Assembly: GCA_014651175.1 (NCBI GenBank)
Contig: BMWJ01000003.1
Location: forward strand, 682,001 to 746,000
Length of the DNA stretch: 64,000 bases
Direction: 5' to 3'
Origin: Streptomyces clavifer
GTDB lineage: Bacteria; Actinomycetota; Actinomycetes; Streptomycetales; Streptomycetaceae
This document shows positions 7,413-16,472 of the stretch, one piece after another; the stretch's first letter is position 1, and each line of letters opens with the position of its first letter. The notes beneath the pieces were generated by a model. It saw only the letters and a list, made by a program, of their open reading frames with translations, was not told where the DNA came from and made no database searches. Position numbers and translations under genes: made by a program.

Positions 7413-9791
7413 TCAGGACTCGGGGCCTACGCCCTGGACGCGGGCGCGAAGGTTCCCGTCCCCGTAGCCGAGAAGCCTCGAGTCGTCCAGGTCTTCGGCG
7501 AGGCTTCCGCCTGTCTTGGCGTCGAGCTGTTCGATTTCTTGCTGGTGGCGGGCAACGAAATGGTCGATCGGAGTCTCGGTATAGTTCTCTCCCGCCGTAA
7601 AAATAGCCGCCTGCTGATCACTGGCGAGATCGTCGACCTCCTCCTTGTTCTTGTCGATCACACCCTCCCCCATGCCGCCGACCACATCTCCGATGACCTG
7701 TTCAGCGGCTCCGGTGGCCACATCGGTGAACATAGGCACCAGGAGCGCACCGGCGCCGATGACCGGCGCCGCGGGCAGGAAGAAGGCAGCTGTTGCCACT
7801 CCGGCTCCGAGTGCGGCGGTGCCACCGAACTCAGCCCAACCGGACCGCCTCTCCGCAGCCTTCTCGAATTCCCCGTGCGCCTTGACACCGTCGGCCACGA
7901 CTTGGTCCGCACGCGACTGGTCCAGCATTCCCTGAACCTCGGATCCGATCTTCACCGTACGCCGGACATCACCCGTGTCGATTTCGCCGTTCTTGCCCAC
8001 CTGCGCCTCAAGTGCACTGCTTGTGTAGACCTGCTCGGCTGCACTCAAAGACGCGTAGGCGTCCGGGTAGTGCCCCAGGGAAACGAGGAACTTCCTGGTG
8101 ATTTCACGACCGTTGTAATCGGGCGTATCAGAGAAGTCGAGGTGACCCTCCCGGCTTCCACCAGGCGCGAAGACGCTGGTTTCCTTGTTCCTGTCCATCG
8201 CCCAGTTGATTTCATCGATATACCCGGCACCCATCGCACCCAGACTGTCGGACAATGATTGCTGCGTCTTGAGCAGCTTGGCGTCCGAGTACTTCTCCAT
8301 CACGTCTCGCATGACCTCGGCATTGTCACCATCTCTCACGACGTTCACATCTGGTTGGCCTGCGGGATACCCGAGCGTCGCTGCTTCAAGGGCATGTCCC
8401 AGTGCATCCGGCATGTAGTTGAGGGACGCCTTGAGTTCCCTCTCCTCATTCGAGTCGACATCCCCAAAGGTGTACCACTTCTCGGTCGTGAAGAAATCGA
8501 GGTAGTTCTCGATCTTCTCCCCGTCCTTGCCCTTTCCGAGATCAGCCGTAGCACTCTGATTGACGGTGCCGTCCTCGTTGTACGCAGTCGGTTCGTCGTT
8601 GAAGAAGTGCTTCGCCGCGTCAGGGCTGTTGCCGAGCGCCTCCAGCATGGACACGGCCGGGTCGTAGCCGGAACCGTTCACTCCTGAGGGATTGAACGGG
8701 TTCTTGAACGGACCGTTCACCACCTTGCCCTCCCCGAACATGTCAGGGTCCTTCTGGTGCAGCTGCGCCACGTGCTCGGCGATCGGGTTGAGGAACTTCG
8801 CGTCGTAGTTCCCGTACCGCATGATGCCGCCGAGCAGCTGATAGCCGAACGGCCCGCCGTAGTCGTGCTTCGCCAGCGGGACGCGCTCCGTACCGAGCTT
8901 GCGCAGTTCCGGGCCCCACTCGGCAGTGAACGCCTTGTCCTGGGAGGCGGTGGCCAGATTGAGGCCCAGGTTCTTCTGGAGCTCCTGGACGTCCTTGAGG
9001 CGTTCCTTGTCGGCTTTGCCGTACTGGTACGTATCGGTCGAGAGCTGCCCGAAGAAGGCAAGCGACTTCTCCGGGCCGAGCTTCTCGTAGAAGCTCTTGG
9101 AGAACTCGGGCGACTTGCTGTTGTCGCGGAGAAGCTCGTTGAGCGCCTGCAGTTCGGTGTGTGTGATGTCGCGGCCCTTGGCGGCCAGGGCGGCGGCACG
9201 CGCGGCCTCCTCCTGGTCCATCTTCGTGTACTTCGGGGCGCTGAAGCCCTTGCCCTCGGTGACGTTGGCTTCGAGGGAGTTCTTGAAGGACACGTCGGTT
9301 TCGTTGCAGGTGTCGACGATGAGGTCGATCTTCTTCTGCCAGGCCTGGATGTTCGCCTTCTGCTGACGCACGAGATCGGGATAGTCGGGGTCGTTGCGGC
9401 GCTGCTGCGGAGGAATGTCCTCCACGGGGTGCCTCGCCGTGACCTTGCCCTTGGCGTCCACGTGAATACCGGCTGCCGGCCCCTCGTCGTCCCGGATGGC
9501 GATCAGGTCGTCCTTGGCCTTCTTGATGGCCGTGTGGGCTTCCTCGAGGATCTGCTTGACACCCTTGGCCTCGGCGGCCGCGTCCTTGAACTCCTTGGCC
9601 GCCTTGCTGATGAACCCTTTGGTGACACCCGCGTTGACGCCCTCCCACTCGGCCTTGTCCGCCTTGACCTTCATGCCGTCATGGGCGTCGTCGGCCAGTC
9701 GGTCCAGCTTCGTGGCCATGTCCGACCAGTCGTCAGCCGCAGTCTTCAGCTTCGCCACCGGGGCATCGACAATGTCCTCGTACGTCAGCAT
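7413..9791 (-). CDS. Large WxG-motif protein, predicted type VII-type secreted or surface protein
   Basis: A 792-residue protein. The first 100 residues are two long helices joined at a WEG turn (W49-E50-G51), the signature geometry of WXG100/LXG type VII substrates. The middle (150-560) is a large soluble region rich in Tyr, Asp and Asn with no motif I can name; it resembles the actinobacterial DUF6571 group from memory. Around residues 650-700 there is a Gly/Ala hydrophobic double span (AALGAGVATAAFFLPAAP...GAGALLVPMF), a possible membrane-inserting element. The C-terminus is charged. It is the last gene of the mycosin operon, 16 bp after the previous gene. An effector role is inferred; no known toxin active site is visible. 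Confidence 0.75.
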   Translation of the reverse strand: MLTYEDIVDAPVAKLKTAADDWSDMATKLDRLADDAHDGMKVKADKAEWEGVNAGVTKGFISKAAKEFKDAAAEAKGVKQILEEAHTAIKKAKDDLIAIRDDEGPAAGIHVDAKGKVTARHPVEDIPPQQRRNDPDYPDLVRQQKANIQAWQKKIDLIVDTCNETDVSFKNSLEANVTEGKGFSAPKYTKMDQEEAARAAALAAKGRDITHTELQALNELLRDNSKSPEFSKSFYEKLGPEKSLAFFGQLSTDTYQYGKADKERLKDVQELQKNLGLNLATASQDKAFTAEWGPELRKLGTERVPLAKHDYGGPFGYQLLGGIMRYGNYDAKFLNPIAEHVAQLHQKDPDMFGEGKVVNGPFKNPFNPSGVNGSGYDPAVSMLEALGNSPDAAKHFFNDEPTAYNEDGTVNQSATADLGKGKDGEKIENYLDFFTTEKWYTFGDVDSNEERELKASLNYMPDALGHALEAATLGYPAGQPDVNVVRDGDNAEVMRDVMEKYSDAKLLKTQQSLSDSLGAMGAGYIDEINWAMDRNKETSVFAPGGSREGHLDFSDTPDYNGREITRKFLVSLGHYPDAYASLSAAEQVYTSSALEAQVGKNGEIDTGDVRRTVKIGSEVQGMLDQSRADQVVADGVKAHGEFEKAAERRSGWAEFGGTAALGAGVATAAFFLPAAPVIGAGALLVPMFTDVATGAAEQVIGDVVGGMGEGVIDKNKEEVDDLASDQQAAIFTAGENYTETPIDHFVARHQQEIEQLDAKTGGSLAEDLDDSRLLGYGDGNLRARVQGVGPES

Positions 9792-9807
9792 TCCCGAATC
9801 CCCGCGC

Positions 9808-10308
9808 TTACTTCAGATAGTCGTTGAGCTTGGAGACGGAGATCAGATCGCCACCGATCTGTACATCGTCCTTCGCGTGGGCCGACGTGGTGTAGTCGAG
9901 GTGGTTCGAAATCTGCGCGCAGGCGTCGAGAAGTGTCTTCAAATGCGTGTTCCAGCGGTCATGAACTTTCAACAGCGCGGAGCCGCTGGAGAAGTTGCCG
10001 TTGGTCAGCGCGATCGCCGCGTCGAAGGTCGTGGGCCGGGCATGGTCGCCGTCCTTGGAAAGGCGGGTGCGCAGACCGTACGCGTCATGCCCGACGGCAC
10101 CCAGGTTGTCCTGGTTGACGGCAAGATCGGCATTGCTGGGCACACCATGACCGCCGTTGCCGTCATCGACACCGTTGAGCCGCATATCGACCCGTTGCGT
10201 CGACTCCGCCCGAAGCGCCGCCCACTCTGCGTCGAACGTCACGAATTCCCCCGTACTCGATGCCGGATACCGCACGAAGCCATCGGCTCCGCTCTCGGTG
10301 ACACTCAC
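9808..10308 (-). CDS. Small hypothetical protein of the mycosin operon
   Basis: A 166-residue soluble protein with no signal peptide or membrane span. The N-terminal half contains an Asn/Gly/Asp-rich segment (RLNGVDDGNGGHGVP). The C-terminal half is helical (SALLKVHDRWNTHLKTLLDACAQISNHLDY), like the helical hairpins of ESAT-6-type partners. It is 16 bp upstream of the large WxG protein and therefore probably its co-secretion partner or chaperone. No family recognised. Confidence 0.7.
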   Translation of the reverse strand: MSVTESGADGFVRYPASSTGEFVTFDAEWAALRAESTQRVDMRLNGVDDGNGGHGVPSNADLAVNQDNLGAVGHDAYGLRTRLSKDGDHARPTTFDAAIALTNGNFSSGSALLKVHDRWNTHLKTLLDACAQISNHLDYTTSAHAKDDVQIGGDLISVSKLNDYLK

Positions 10309-10507
10309 GCTAGCGCTTCAGTTTCCGCGCGTGCTGCCCAGGAGGAATTCCACGGCCACCGTTGCCGCACCCCGCGCCAGGCCGGCGTCTCCGAGCGACC
10401 AGCGATAGTTGCGCCCTTGTCGCCGTCCGTGCCACGGGTGGGGACTTGGGGCCCACCGCCTGAGTAGCCGAGCCCGCCGGCCTACCGGCAGGCGACACAC
10501 AACGAGT

Positions 10508-11902
10508 TCAGATACGAGGGCCCTGCCCGTGAGGGTCTCCATGGGACGAGTCGGATCCGGGGCCCCCGGGAGGGGGTCCATAGGAGGGGTACGGAGGCTG
10601 CTGTTGCGCGTACGGGCCCTGAGGTTGCTGCTGGTACGCGTACGGGGGCTGGTACGGCAGCTGCGCGGCGGCGGCTGCCCGACGACGGCGGGAGCGTACG
10701 GCCACGACGGCCACGGCGCCGCCGACAAGGGCGGCCGCACCGACGCCCAAGCCGATCCAGAGAGCGGCGTCGCTGCCGCCGTCGGAGGCCGGGGCAGCGG
10801 TCGCCGACTTGTCACTCTCCTCGGCGGAATCGGCGGCCTCGGACGCTTCGGCTGACGGTTTCGCGGACTCGGCTGCGGCCGCAAGGTCGGGAAGCGGGTA
10901 CTCGTCAGCGGGACCGGGGTCGCCGGGTGACTTGAGGGCGACGCGAGGGCGGACGATTCCGTAGCCGATGTAGTCCGTTCGCTCATCACCGCTGATCGGG
11001 CCGCCCGCCGTGTCAAGCATGACGCGCAGGACCTGATTGTTCGTCCAGTCCGGATACTTCGACCAGATCAGGGCGGCGGACGCGGAAACGATAGCGGTGG
11101 CATCACTGGTTCCGCTGCTCTTGCACAGCTGAGTTCCACCGCTGCATGCGTGAACCATGTCCACGCCAGGAGCGGAGAGATCGACCTGCGGACCGTACTG
11201 GGATGACTTCGCCCGCTTCAGATCCTTCCCGACCGACCCCACACCGACTACTCCGGGGGTACCTGCCGGGTATTCAACCGAATTTCCTTCATCGGCGCTA
11301 TTCCCCGCAGATGCGAAAATGAGGGACCCATTTTCTAGGGCATATTTTACAGAATCTGTAAGCCGCTGCGATCCGACCGCATTCCCGAGGGAGATATTGA
11401 TAATCTCGGCACCTTGGTCGACAGCATAACGGATTGCGACCGGCAAGTCCTCATTGAAGTTTTTACTTCCGGTCGCCCCATTGACTTTTCCTGCATCATC
11501 CCTCATGCGAATGGGCAGGATTTTGGCCCCCGGCGCCAAGCCGAAAGCTCCGCCTCCGCCACCGACATTTCCGGTCCCGGCAATGAGACCAGCCATTCCA
11601 GTGCCGTGATTATCATAATCCGCGTTCTCATCCCCCGGAGAATCTGTCGCCAGATCCATTCCCGCAAGAACGCGCCCCTGAAGGTCAGGGCTGGATGCGT
11701 CGACACCTGAATCAATCACGGCTACGGTGATGTTTTCACCCGTACTCGACGCCCACATCTGGTCAGCCTGCATCACATCCAGGTGCCACTGGTTTGAACG
11801 CACCGAATCCGCATGTGCGGGGCTAACACCCACCAGCAGCAGGGCCACTGCGAGGGAAGCGACGGTTCCACGGCGGGTAGCCGCTGCACTGCTGGTACGC
11901 AT
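10508..11902 (-). CDS. Mycosin (type VII secretion-associated subtilisin-like protease)
   Basis: A 464-residue membrane-anchored subtilase of the S8 mycosin type. The signal peptide ends near AHA-DS (residue 31). The catalytic triad is visible: Asp64 in VAVIDSGVD, His99 in DNHGTGMAG and Ser266 in SSGTSDAT, with oxyanion Asn201 in SAGNS. After a Glu/Ala/Ser-rich linker there is one transmembrane helix (about 380-400), an Arg cluster, and a Pro/Tyr/Gln-rich cytosolic tail. The MycP family stabilises ESX membrane complexes and cleaves substrates outside the cell. The Ser motif is GTSDA rather than GTSMA, and the tail is unusually long. The coding sequence has more A/T-rich stretches than its neighbours, which suggests transfer. 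No eccB, C, D or E gene is nearby. Confidence 0.93.
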   Translation of the reverse strand: MRTSSAAATRRGTVASLAVALLLVGVSPAHADSVRSNQWHLDVMQADQMWASSTGENITVAVIDSGVDASSPDLQGRVLAGMDLATDSPGDENADYDNHGTGMAGLIAGTGNVGGGGGAFGLAPGAKILPIRMRDDAGKVNGATGSKNFNEDLPVAIRYAVDQGAEIINISLGNAVGSQRLTDSVKYALENGSLIFASAGNSADEGNSVEYPAGTPGVVGVGSVGKDLKRAKSSQYGPQVDLSAPGVDMVHACSGGTQLCKSSGTSDATAIVSASAALIWSKYPDWTNNQVLRVMLDTAGGPISGDERTDYIGYGIVRPRVALKSPGDPGPADEYPLPDLAAAAESAKPSAEASEAADSAEESDKSATAAPASDGGSDAALWIGLGVGAAALVGGAVAVVAVRSRRRRAAAAAQLPYQPPYAYQQQPQGPYAQQQPPYPSYGPPPGGPGSDSSHGDPHGQGPRI

Positions 11903-11930
11903 CCAATTCCCTTTATCTATTTCCTGCTGC

Positions 11931-13361
11931 TCAGTCGATCACGGGAGGGACAACCCTCCGGCTGCCCTGCTGCCAGGTCTCCTCGTCTTCCACGAGGTAG
12001 TCCGGCCGCTCACCTTCATCGCGGCGCGGGTCACGGGCTCGCTGGGGAGCGGCGGCTCCTCCTCGCCCTGACTGGCCGACACCACGACTGCCGTCACCCG
12101 TTGTCGTGCCCCGCACCAGGCCTGTGCCTCCAGGCGTGAACGGCCGCCCGGTCGTACGACCCGGTTGCTGCGGACGACCGCCCACCGAGCCACCAGTCTC
12201 CCCCGCCAGTCGGCGACCACCGGTGATTCCGCCCTGACTGCCGCCCCCGGCTCCGCCCATGCCGCCGCCGTGCCCCATCGCTCCGCGACCGGCGTGGGTC
12301 CCGTCACCACCAATCACGGTGCCGCGAGGGAGACCTCCTGTGGGCCGCCCAGGGCTCTGCGCAACAGGGCGACCGCCGACGATTCCGCCGTCGCGGGTCG
12401 GTCGGCCCATCGGATTCGTGCCCAGGTGTCCATTGCCAGCAGTCATCGGAGGACGAGGATTGCCGGTACGGCCAACTGCGTTCGTCGACGGCAAGGCCGG
12501 TCCGCCACCGATACCGGGCGGCAGCACCATGGGCGCCGTCGGGAGCCCGACCTCAGGCTTCCCTGATCCTGACGGTCCAGGCGGCGCCAATGGAGGGATC
12601 GTCGTAGTCGCCGGCAGGGTGTCGACCCCGGCAATCTCCATGCCCACCGGGCGCTGCACCACGCTTACGACCGACGATGTCCCGTCCGCAGAACCGGCTG
12701 GTGTTGTCACACCACCAGCCGGCGCGAACCCACCCGTAGGCGCTGAGGCGCTCCCTGATCCAGCCCTTGCTCCCCCATCTGCCGCCCCTTGGCCGGAGAA
12801 GTGTGAGTTGGTGTTGTCCCGCCCACCCGTCGCCTCCGGAGCAATCGCCTGCGGTGGCGGTGGAAACTCCGGCTTGTCCAGCTTGCCGAACCCCGCCACA
12901 GAGTGGTTGTAAGTTTGAGAGAGCTTCCTCATCTCCGCGGCGACAGCCTCCCGTTCCTCGGTGAGCTTCCTCACCAAGGCAGCAGAATCCGGGTCGTTCC
13001 GTGCCTCGAGTGCTGCTTCGAGGTTCGCCTCGGGGTCCCCCACAGGGCGAGGCGTCGCTGCCTTGGCCAGAGCGATCGCGTCCGCTGCATTACTCAGCTG
13101 CTTCGACGCGCCCTTGCTGTATTCGGCAAGGCGCAGGGTCGCGTTGGCCAGGTCCGCACTCCAGGTGCGGAACGAGAATGCCCCCTCGCCCTCCCAGGTC
13201 ACCCACTGCGGGCGGATCTTCAGTTCACCGGCGATCTTGTCGATCTCGGTCCCGGCGTGCGCCAAGCGGTCCGCCACCGCTTGCACGGCCGTGCTGTTCG
13301 CCTGGTCGAGCCACGCGATCATCTGCTTGTGCGACATACCATCAAACGACGTCGTACTCAT
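11931..13361 (-). CDS. WxG/PPE-like protein with long Gly/Pro-rich tail
   Basis: A 476-residue protein. Residues 1-160 are helical with a WEG turn (W56-E57-G58, in VTWEGEGAFSF), matching the helix-turn-helix fold of WXG100 and PPE proteins. From about 170 to the end it is a low-complexity Gly/Pro/Thr-rich tail with Gly-Arg-rich repeats, and the last residues are DYLVEDEETWQQGSRRVVPPVID. Streptomyces and mycobacterial ESX loci encode similar proteins as secreted or surface-exposed components. Its stop is 28 bp before the mycosin start, so the two are co-transcribed. Start is ATG 13361. Secretion by a type VII route is inferred. Confidence 0.8.
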   Translation of the reverse strand: MSTTSFDGMSHKQMIAWLDQANSTAVQAVADRLAHAGTEIDKIAGELKIRPQWVTWEGEGAFSFRTWSADLANATLRLAEYSKGASKQLSNAADAIALAKAATPRPVGDPEANLEAALEARNDPDSAALVRKLTEEREAVAAEMRKLSQTYNHSVAGFGKLDKPEFPPPPQAIAPEATGGRDNTNSHFSGQGAADGGARAGSGSASAPTGGFAPAGGVTTPAGSADGTSSVVSVVQRPVGMEIAGVDTLPATTTIPPLAPPGPSGSGKPEVGLPTAPMVLPPGIGGGPALPSTNAVGRTGNPRPPMTAGNGHLGTNPMGRPTRDGGIVGGRPVAQSPGRPTGGLPRGTVIGGDGTHAGRGAMGHGGGMGGAGGGSQGGITGGRRLAGETGGSVGGRPQQPGRTTGRPFTPGGTGLVRGTTTGDGSRGVGQSGRGGAAAPQRARDPRRDEGERPDYLVEDEETWQQGSRRVVPPVID

Positions 13362-13409
13362 CCCGCTCCCCCGTCCGTACCAGCGATCCTCACGTGATCC
13401 TCATCGCCA

Positions 13410-13934
13410 TCAGGCGCCCCCGGTCTCCTCCGTCGGCGAAGGCTCCGGAGTCGCTGCCGGCTTCCCGGCCTCTCCCTTGCCGCCTTCCGGCTGCGGGTCG
13501 TACTCGCCCTTGTAGTGCTCCTGCGCACCCTCTCGGATCGCGAGCATGCGCTGGCGGATGTCGTCGTCGAGGTTCTCGTAGCCCTTGTGCGACGCCAGGA
13601 CCGCGATGCCCATGCCCTCCATCGAGTCCGAGAGGAGCTTCGAGAAGGTTTCGAGCTCGGTGATGACCTTCTGGTACGACGAGAACAGACCCGTAGCTTC
13701 TGCCCACGCAGGGGCCCCGAACTGCGTCTCCCCGATGAAGACTTCGTTCAGCTTCTTCGCATCCGCCGGGGACGCCTTGAGGTCCTCCAGCAGTTCGTCG
13801 ATGCGGTTGCGGAACTTCGTGAACGACTCGAGCTCCGTGACCAGATCGCCCACGGTGTCCTGCACCATGTCGACGATCCCGCCGAACGGCCATCCCAGAG
13901 CCGGCCCCGTTCCTGACCCTGCGTCGCTCGCCAC
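13410..13934 (-). CDS. First gene of the mycosin operon: small helical protein
   Basis: A 174-residue protein, mostly helical (residues 20-140), ending in a Pro/Glu-rich tail. It lacks a signal peptide and has no clear WxG, but the long paired helices (DLVTELESFTKFRNRIDELLEDL and later VITELETFSKLLSDSMEGMG) are typical of type VII substrates or chaperones. The GTG start has a strong GGGGAGG ribosome site 5 nt upstream. It is followed after 48 bp by the PPE-like gene, and it is preceded by the operon promoter. Function unknown; partner or substrate of the locus is the best guess. Confidence 0.75.
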   Translation of the reverse strand: MASDAGSGTGPALGWPFGGIVDMVQDTVGDLVTELESFTKFRNRIDELLEDLKASPADAKKLNEVFIGETQFGAPAWAEATGLFSSYQKVITELETFSKLLSDSMEGMGIAVLASHKGYENLDDDIRQRMLAIREGAQEHYKGEYDPQPEGGKGEAGKPAATPEPSPTEETGGA

Positions 13935-13957
13935 AGCAACCTCCCCGTATACAGCTG

Positions 13958-13986
13958 GCTATAGCTCAGGCCATCACTGTAGTCAG
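13958..13986 (-). promoter_or_regulatory. Predicted promoter of the mycosin operon
   Basis: On the minus strand, CTGACT (13986-13981) and TATAGC (13963-13958) are separated by exactly 17 bp, about 24 bp upstream of the GTG start of the first gene. This fits a housekeeping-type -35/-10 pair. Confidence 0.55.
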
Positions 13987-14011
13987 CACCGGTGACACAC
14001 CGCACCCCCGG

Positions 14012-14025
14012 GTTGCACGTGCAAC
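14012..14025. promoter_or_regulatory. 14-bp perfect palindrome GTTGCACGTGCAAC
   Basis: A perfect palindrome 26 bp upstream of the predicted -35 of the mycosin operon and 26 bp from the stop of the molybdopterin subunit gene. The position suits an activator or repressor site for the operon. Confidence 0.55.
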
Positions 14026-14050
14026 GCGGATCACATCCGCGTGTTGACGC

Positions 14051-16390
14051 TCAGGACTTGGGGGCGGCCACCGCTGCCTGCGGGCGGATCGGGAGGCGGT
14101 TGACCGGGCGGCCCGTGGCCGCGCGGACCGCCGCGGCCACCGCTGCGGGGGACGTGACCACCGGGACCGCGGACGCGGGTTTGGCTCCGAAGGGGGCCAC
14201 CACGTCGCGTTCCTCTATGAGTTTGACGATGCGAATGTCCGGAGCGTCCAGTGACGTGGGTAGCGCGTAGCCGGTGAGGTCCGGGTGCCGGATCAGGCCC
14301 CGGGCCGTACGGAGGTTCTCGGTGAGGGCCGCGCCGATCCCCTGGGTGACGCCCGCCTCGATGCGGGTCGCCAGCTGGGAGGGGTTGAGGACACGGCCGA
14401 CGTCCTGGGCGACCGCCATCTCGACCACGCGGATCGAACCGAGCTCGATGTCGACGTCGACCACCGCGCGGACCGCGCAGAAGGCCAGGCCCACGAACGC
14501 GTCGCCCTGGCCGGACTCGTCCAGGGGCTCGGTCGGATGGGGGCGGCACTGGGCCGTGGCCCAGAGTTCCTTGCCGTCCATGGCCTCCATGACCGTCGTG
14601 GACAGCACACCGTCGTACGAGGTGATCTTGCCGTCGGCGATCTGGAGAAGCTCCGTGGACATGCCGAACTGGTGGGCCAGCGGCTGCAGGAGCTGGGTGC
14701 GGACCATCTTGGCCGCGCGTTCCACCGCGCCGCCGGACACCCAGGTGTGCCGGCCGTGCGTCGCCGGGCCCGCGGGGGGCTGGTCGGTGTCCACCGACGC
14801 CACGTGGACCTCTTCGATGCCCAGGGTCTCCTGGACGATCTGGCGGGCGAGGGTGGTGAAGCCCTGGCCGGTCTCCACGGCCGCGCAGATGACGGTGGCC
14901 ACCCCGTTGTGGACCCGGACCGTGGCCGTCGAGACCTCGTCCGTGCCCTCGGCACCGAGCATGTGGACCATGCCGAGCGCGTAGCCGACACCCCGGCGTA
15001 CGGCACCGGGCTCACCGGCGCCCTCCGGGCCTCCCGGCAGCAGCCAGTCGTCCTCGGGAGCGTCCTTGGGCAGCGTGGGGAGCGGGTAGTCGCGGACCTC
15101 TCGGAGCAGTTCCGCCACCGGGGCGGGGCACGTCACCGTCTGGCTGGTGGGGAGTATGTCGCCGGTGGAGAGGGCGTTGCGGAGGCGGATCTCGGCCGGG
15201 TCGATGCCCAGTTTCGCCGCCAGCTTGTCCATCTGGCCCTCGTAGGCCGCACACACCTGCATCGCGCCCTCACCGCGCACATGGCCGGAGGGCGGGTTGT
15301 TCGTGCGGACCGCCCAGCCCTCGATGAAGGCGTGTGGGACGACGTACGGCCCGCAGGCGAACGCCACCGCCGCTGCCAGGGATTCCGACGAGGAGTCGGC
15401 GTACGCGCCCGCGTCGAGGAGGATCTGGGCCTCGACCTTGACCAGCCTGCCCTCGGCGTCCGCGTGGTGGCGGTAGCGCAGCAGCGTCGGGTGGCGGTGG
15501 GCGTGGCCGAGGAAGGACTCCTCGCGGGTGGCGGCGAGTTTGACCGGGCAGCCGGTGCGCAGCGCGAGGAGGCCGAGCGGGATCTGGAAGCCGGGGTCCT
15601 CCCGGTCTCCGGTCGCTCCCGGGACGCCCGTCACGACCACCTTGACCCGGTCGGTGTCCAGGCCGAAGCAGGCGGCGGCGAGGTCGCGGTCGGTGTGCGG
15701 GTCGGTGGACGCCGTGTAGAGCTCGACGCCGCCGTCGGGGCGGGGCACGGCGAGGCCGGCCTCGGCTCCGATCGGGGCCGGGTCCTGGCGGCCGATGCGG
15801 TACAGGCCCTCGACGATCACCTCACCCACGGTGTCCGGGTCGCCGAAGCGCAGCGGGATGTGGCGGATGAGGTTGCCGTCGGGGTGCAGCGGTTCGGCGG
15901 CGAATGCCTTCTCCGGGTCGGTGACCGGCTCGAGGACCTCGTACTCGACGGCGATCGCCGCGGCCGCCAGACGTGCGGTGTCGGGATGGTCCGCGGCGAC
16001 GGCGGCGATGGCCTCACCGTGGTGGCGTACCAGGTCGGAGGCGAAGACGGGGCGGTCGACGACGCTCCGGCCGTACGCGCCGTCCCCGGGGATGTCCTCG
16101 TGCGTGACGACCGCGCGGACGCCGGGCATCGCCACGGCGGCCGAGGTGTCGATCGACAGGATGCGCGCGTGCGGGTGCGGGGAACGCAGCATCGCGGCCC
16201 ACAGCAGGCCCTCGGCCCAGAGGTCGGCCGCGTACGGGTACGTGCCCTCGGTCTTGGCGCGGGCGTCGGCCGGCGGGAGCGAGGCACCCAGGCCGAGCAG
16301 GGGCAGCTCCTGGTCCGGGCCCGGACCGGTGCCCTCGGGCAGCGGCGTGGTGCGGGTGGTGCTGGTCGCGGTGGCTGCGTCGTTGGTCAC
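14051..16390 (-). CDS. Xanthine dehydrogenase family, molybdopterin-binding subunit
   Basis: A 779-residue large subunit of the xanthine oxidase family. An N-terminal a/b-hammerhead domain (about 30-140, with PHPHARILSID) is followed by the molybdopterin-binding region (GxGE-type segments such as RGEGAMQ, VETGQGFTTLARQ and the C-terminal QGIGAALTENL). It hydroxylates purines, aldehydes or similar substrates with a Mo cofactor. The GTG start has a near-perfect AAGGAGG site 5 nt upstream. It is the last gene of a FAD - 2Fe2S - Mo operon, 82 bp after the iron-sulfur gene. The substrate cannot be told from the sequence; purine catabolism is the usual role in Streptomyces. Confidence 0.9.
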   Translation of the reverse strand: MTNDAATATSTTRTTPLPEGTGPGPDQELPLLGLGASLPPADARAKTEGTYPYAADLWAEGLLWAAMLRSPHPHARILSIDTSAAVAMPGVRAVVTHEDIPGDGAYGRSVVDRPVFASDLVRHHGEAIAAVAADHPDTARLAAAAIAVEYEVLEPVTDPEKAFAAEPLHPDGNLIRHIPLRFGDPDTVGEVIVEGLYRIGRQDPAPIGAEAGLAVPRPDGGVELYTASTDPHTDRDLAAACFGLDTDRVKVVVTGVPGATGDREDPGFQIPLGLLALRTGCPVKLAATREESFLGHAHRHPTLLRYRHHADAEGRLVKVEAQILLDAGAYADSSSESLAAAVAFACGPYVVPHAFIEGWAVRTNNPPSGHVRGEGAMQVCAAYEGQMDKLAAKLGIDPAEIRLRNALSTGDILPTSQTVTCPAPVAELLREVRDYPLPTLPKDAPEDDWLLPGGPEGAGEPGAVRRGVGYALGMVHMLGAEGTDEVSTATVRVHNGVATVICAAVETGQGFTTLARQIVQETLGIEEVHVASVDTDQPPAGPATHGRHTWVSGGAVERAAKMVRTQLLQPLAHQFGMSTELLQIADGKITSYDGVLSTTVMEAMDGKELWATAQCRPHPTEPLDESGQGDAFVGLAFCAVRAVVDVDIELGSIRVVEMAVAQDVGRVLNPSQLATRIEAGVTQGIGAALTENLRTARGLIRHPDLTGYALPTSLDAPDIRIVKLIEERDVVAPFGAKPASAVPVVTSPAAVAAAVRAATGRPVNRLPIRPQAAVAAPKS

Positions 16391-16472
16391 GCCGCCTCCT
16401 TGTCGTTCGCCCCGCTGCGGCAGCAGCTGATGGTGGTGGTGTGGGTGACCGGTGATGCGGGAGACGCGGCGT

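Noticed and set aside
10309..10507. Small gene in the gap between mycosin and the 166-residue protein
   Set aside because: Only a 62-codon Arg/Pro-rich frame fits; it has no ribosome site.
5639..14050. Att-site duplication of the tRNA 3' end as proof of integration
   Set aside because: I searched by eye for the T-arm/acceptor segment near 13.9-14.1 kb and found none.
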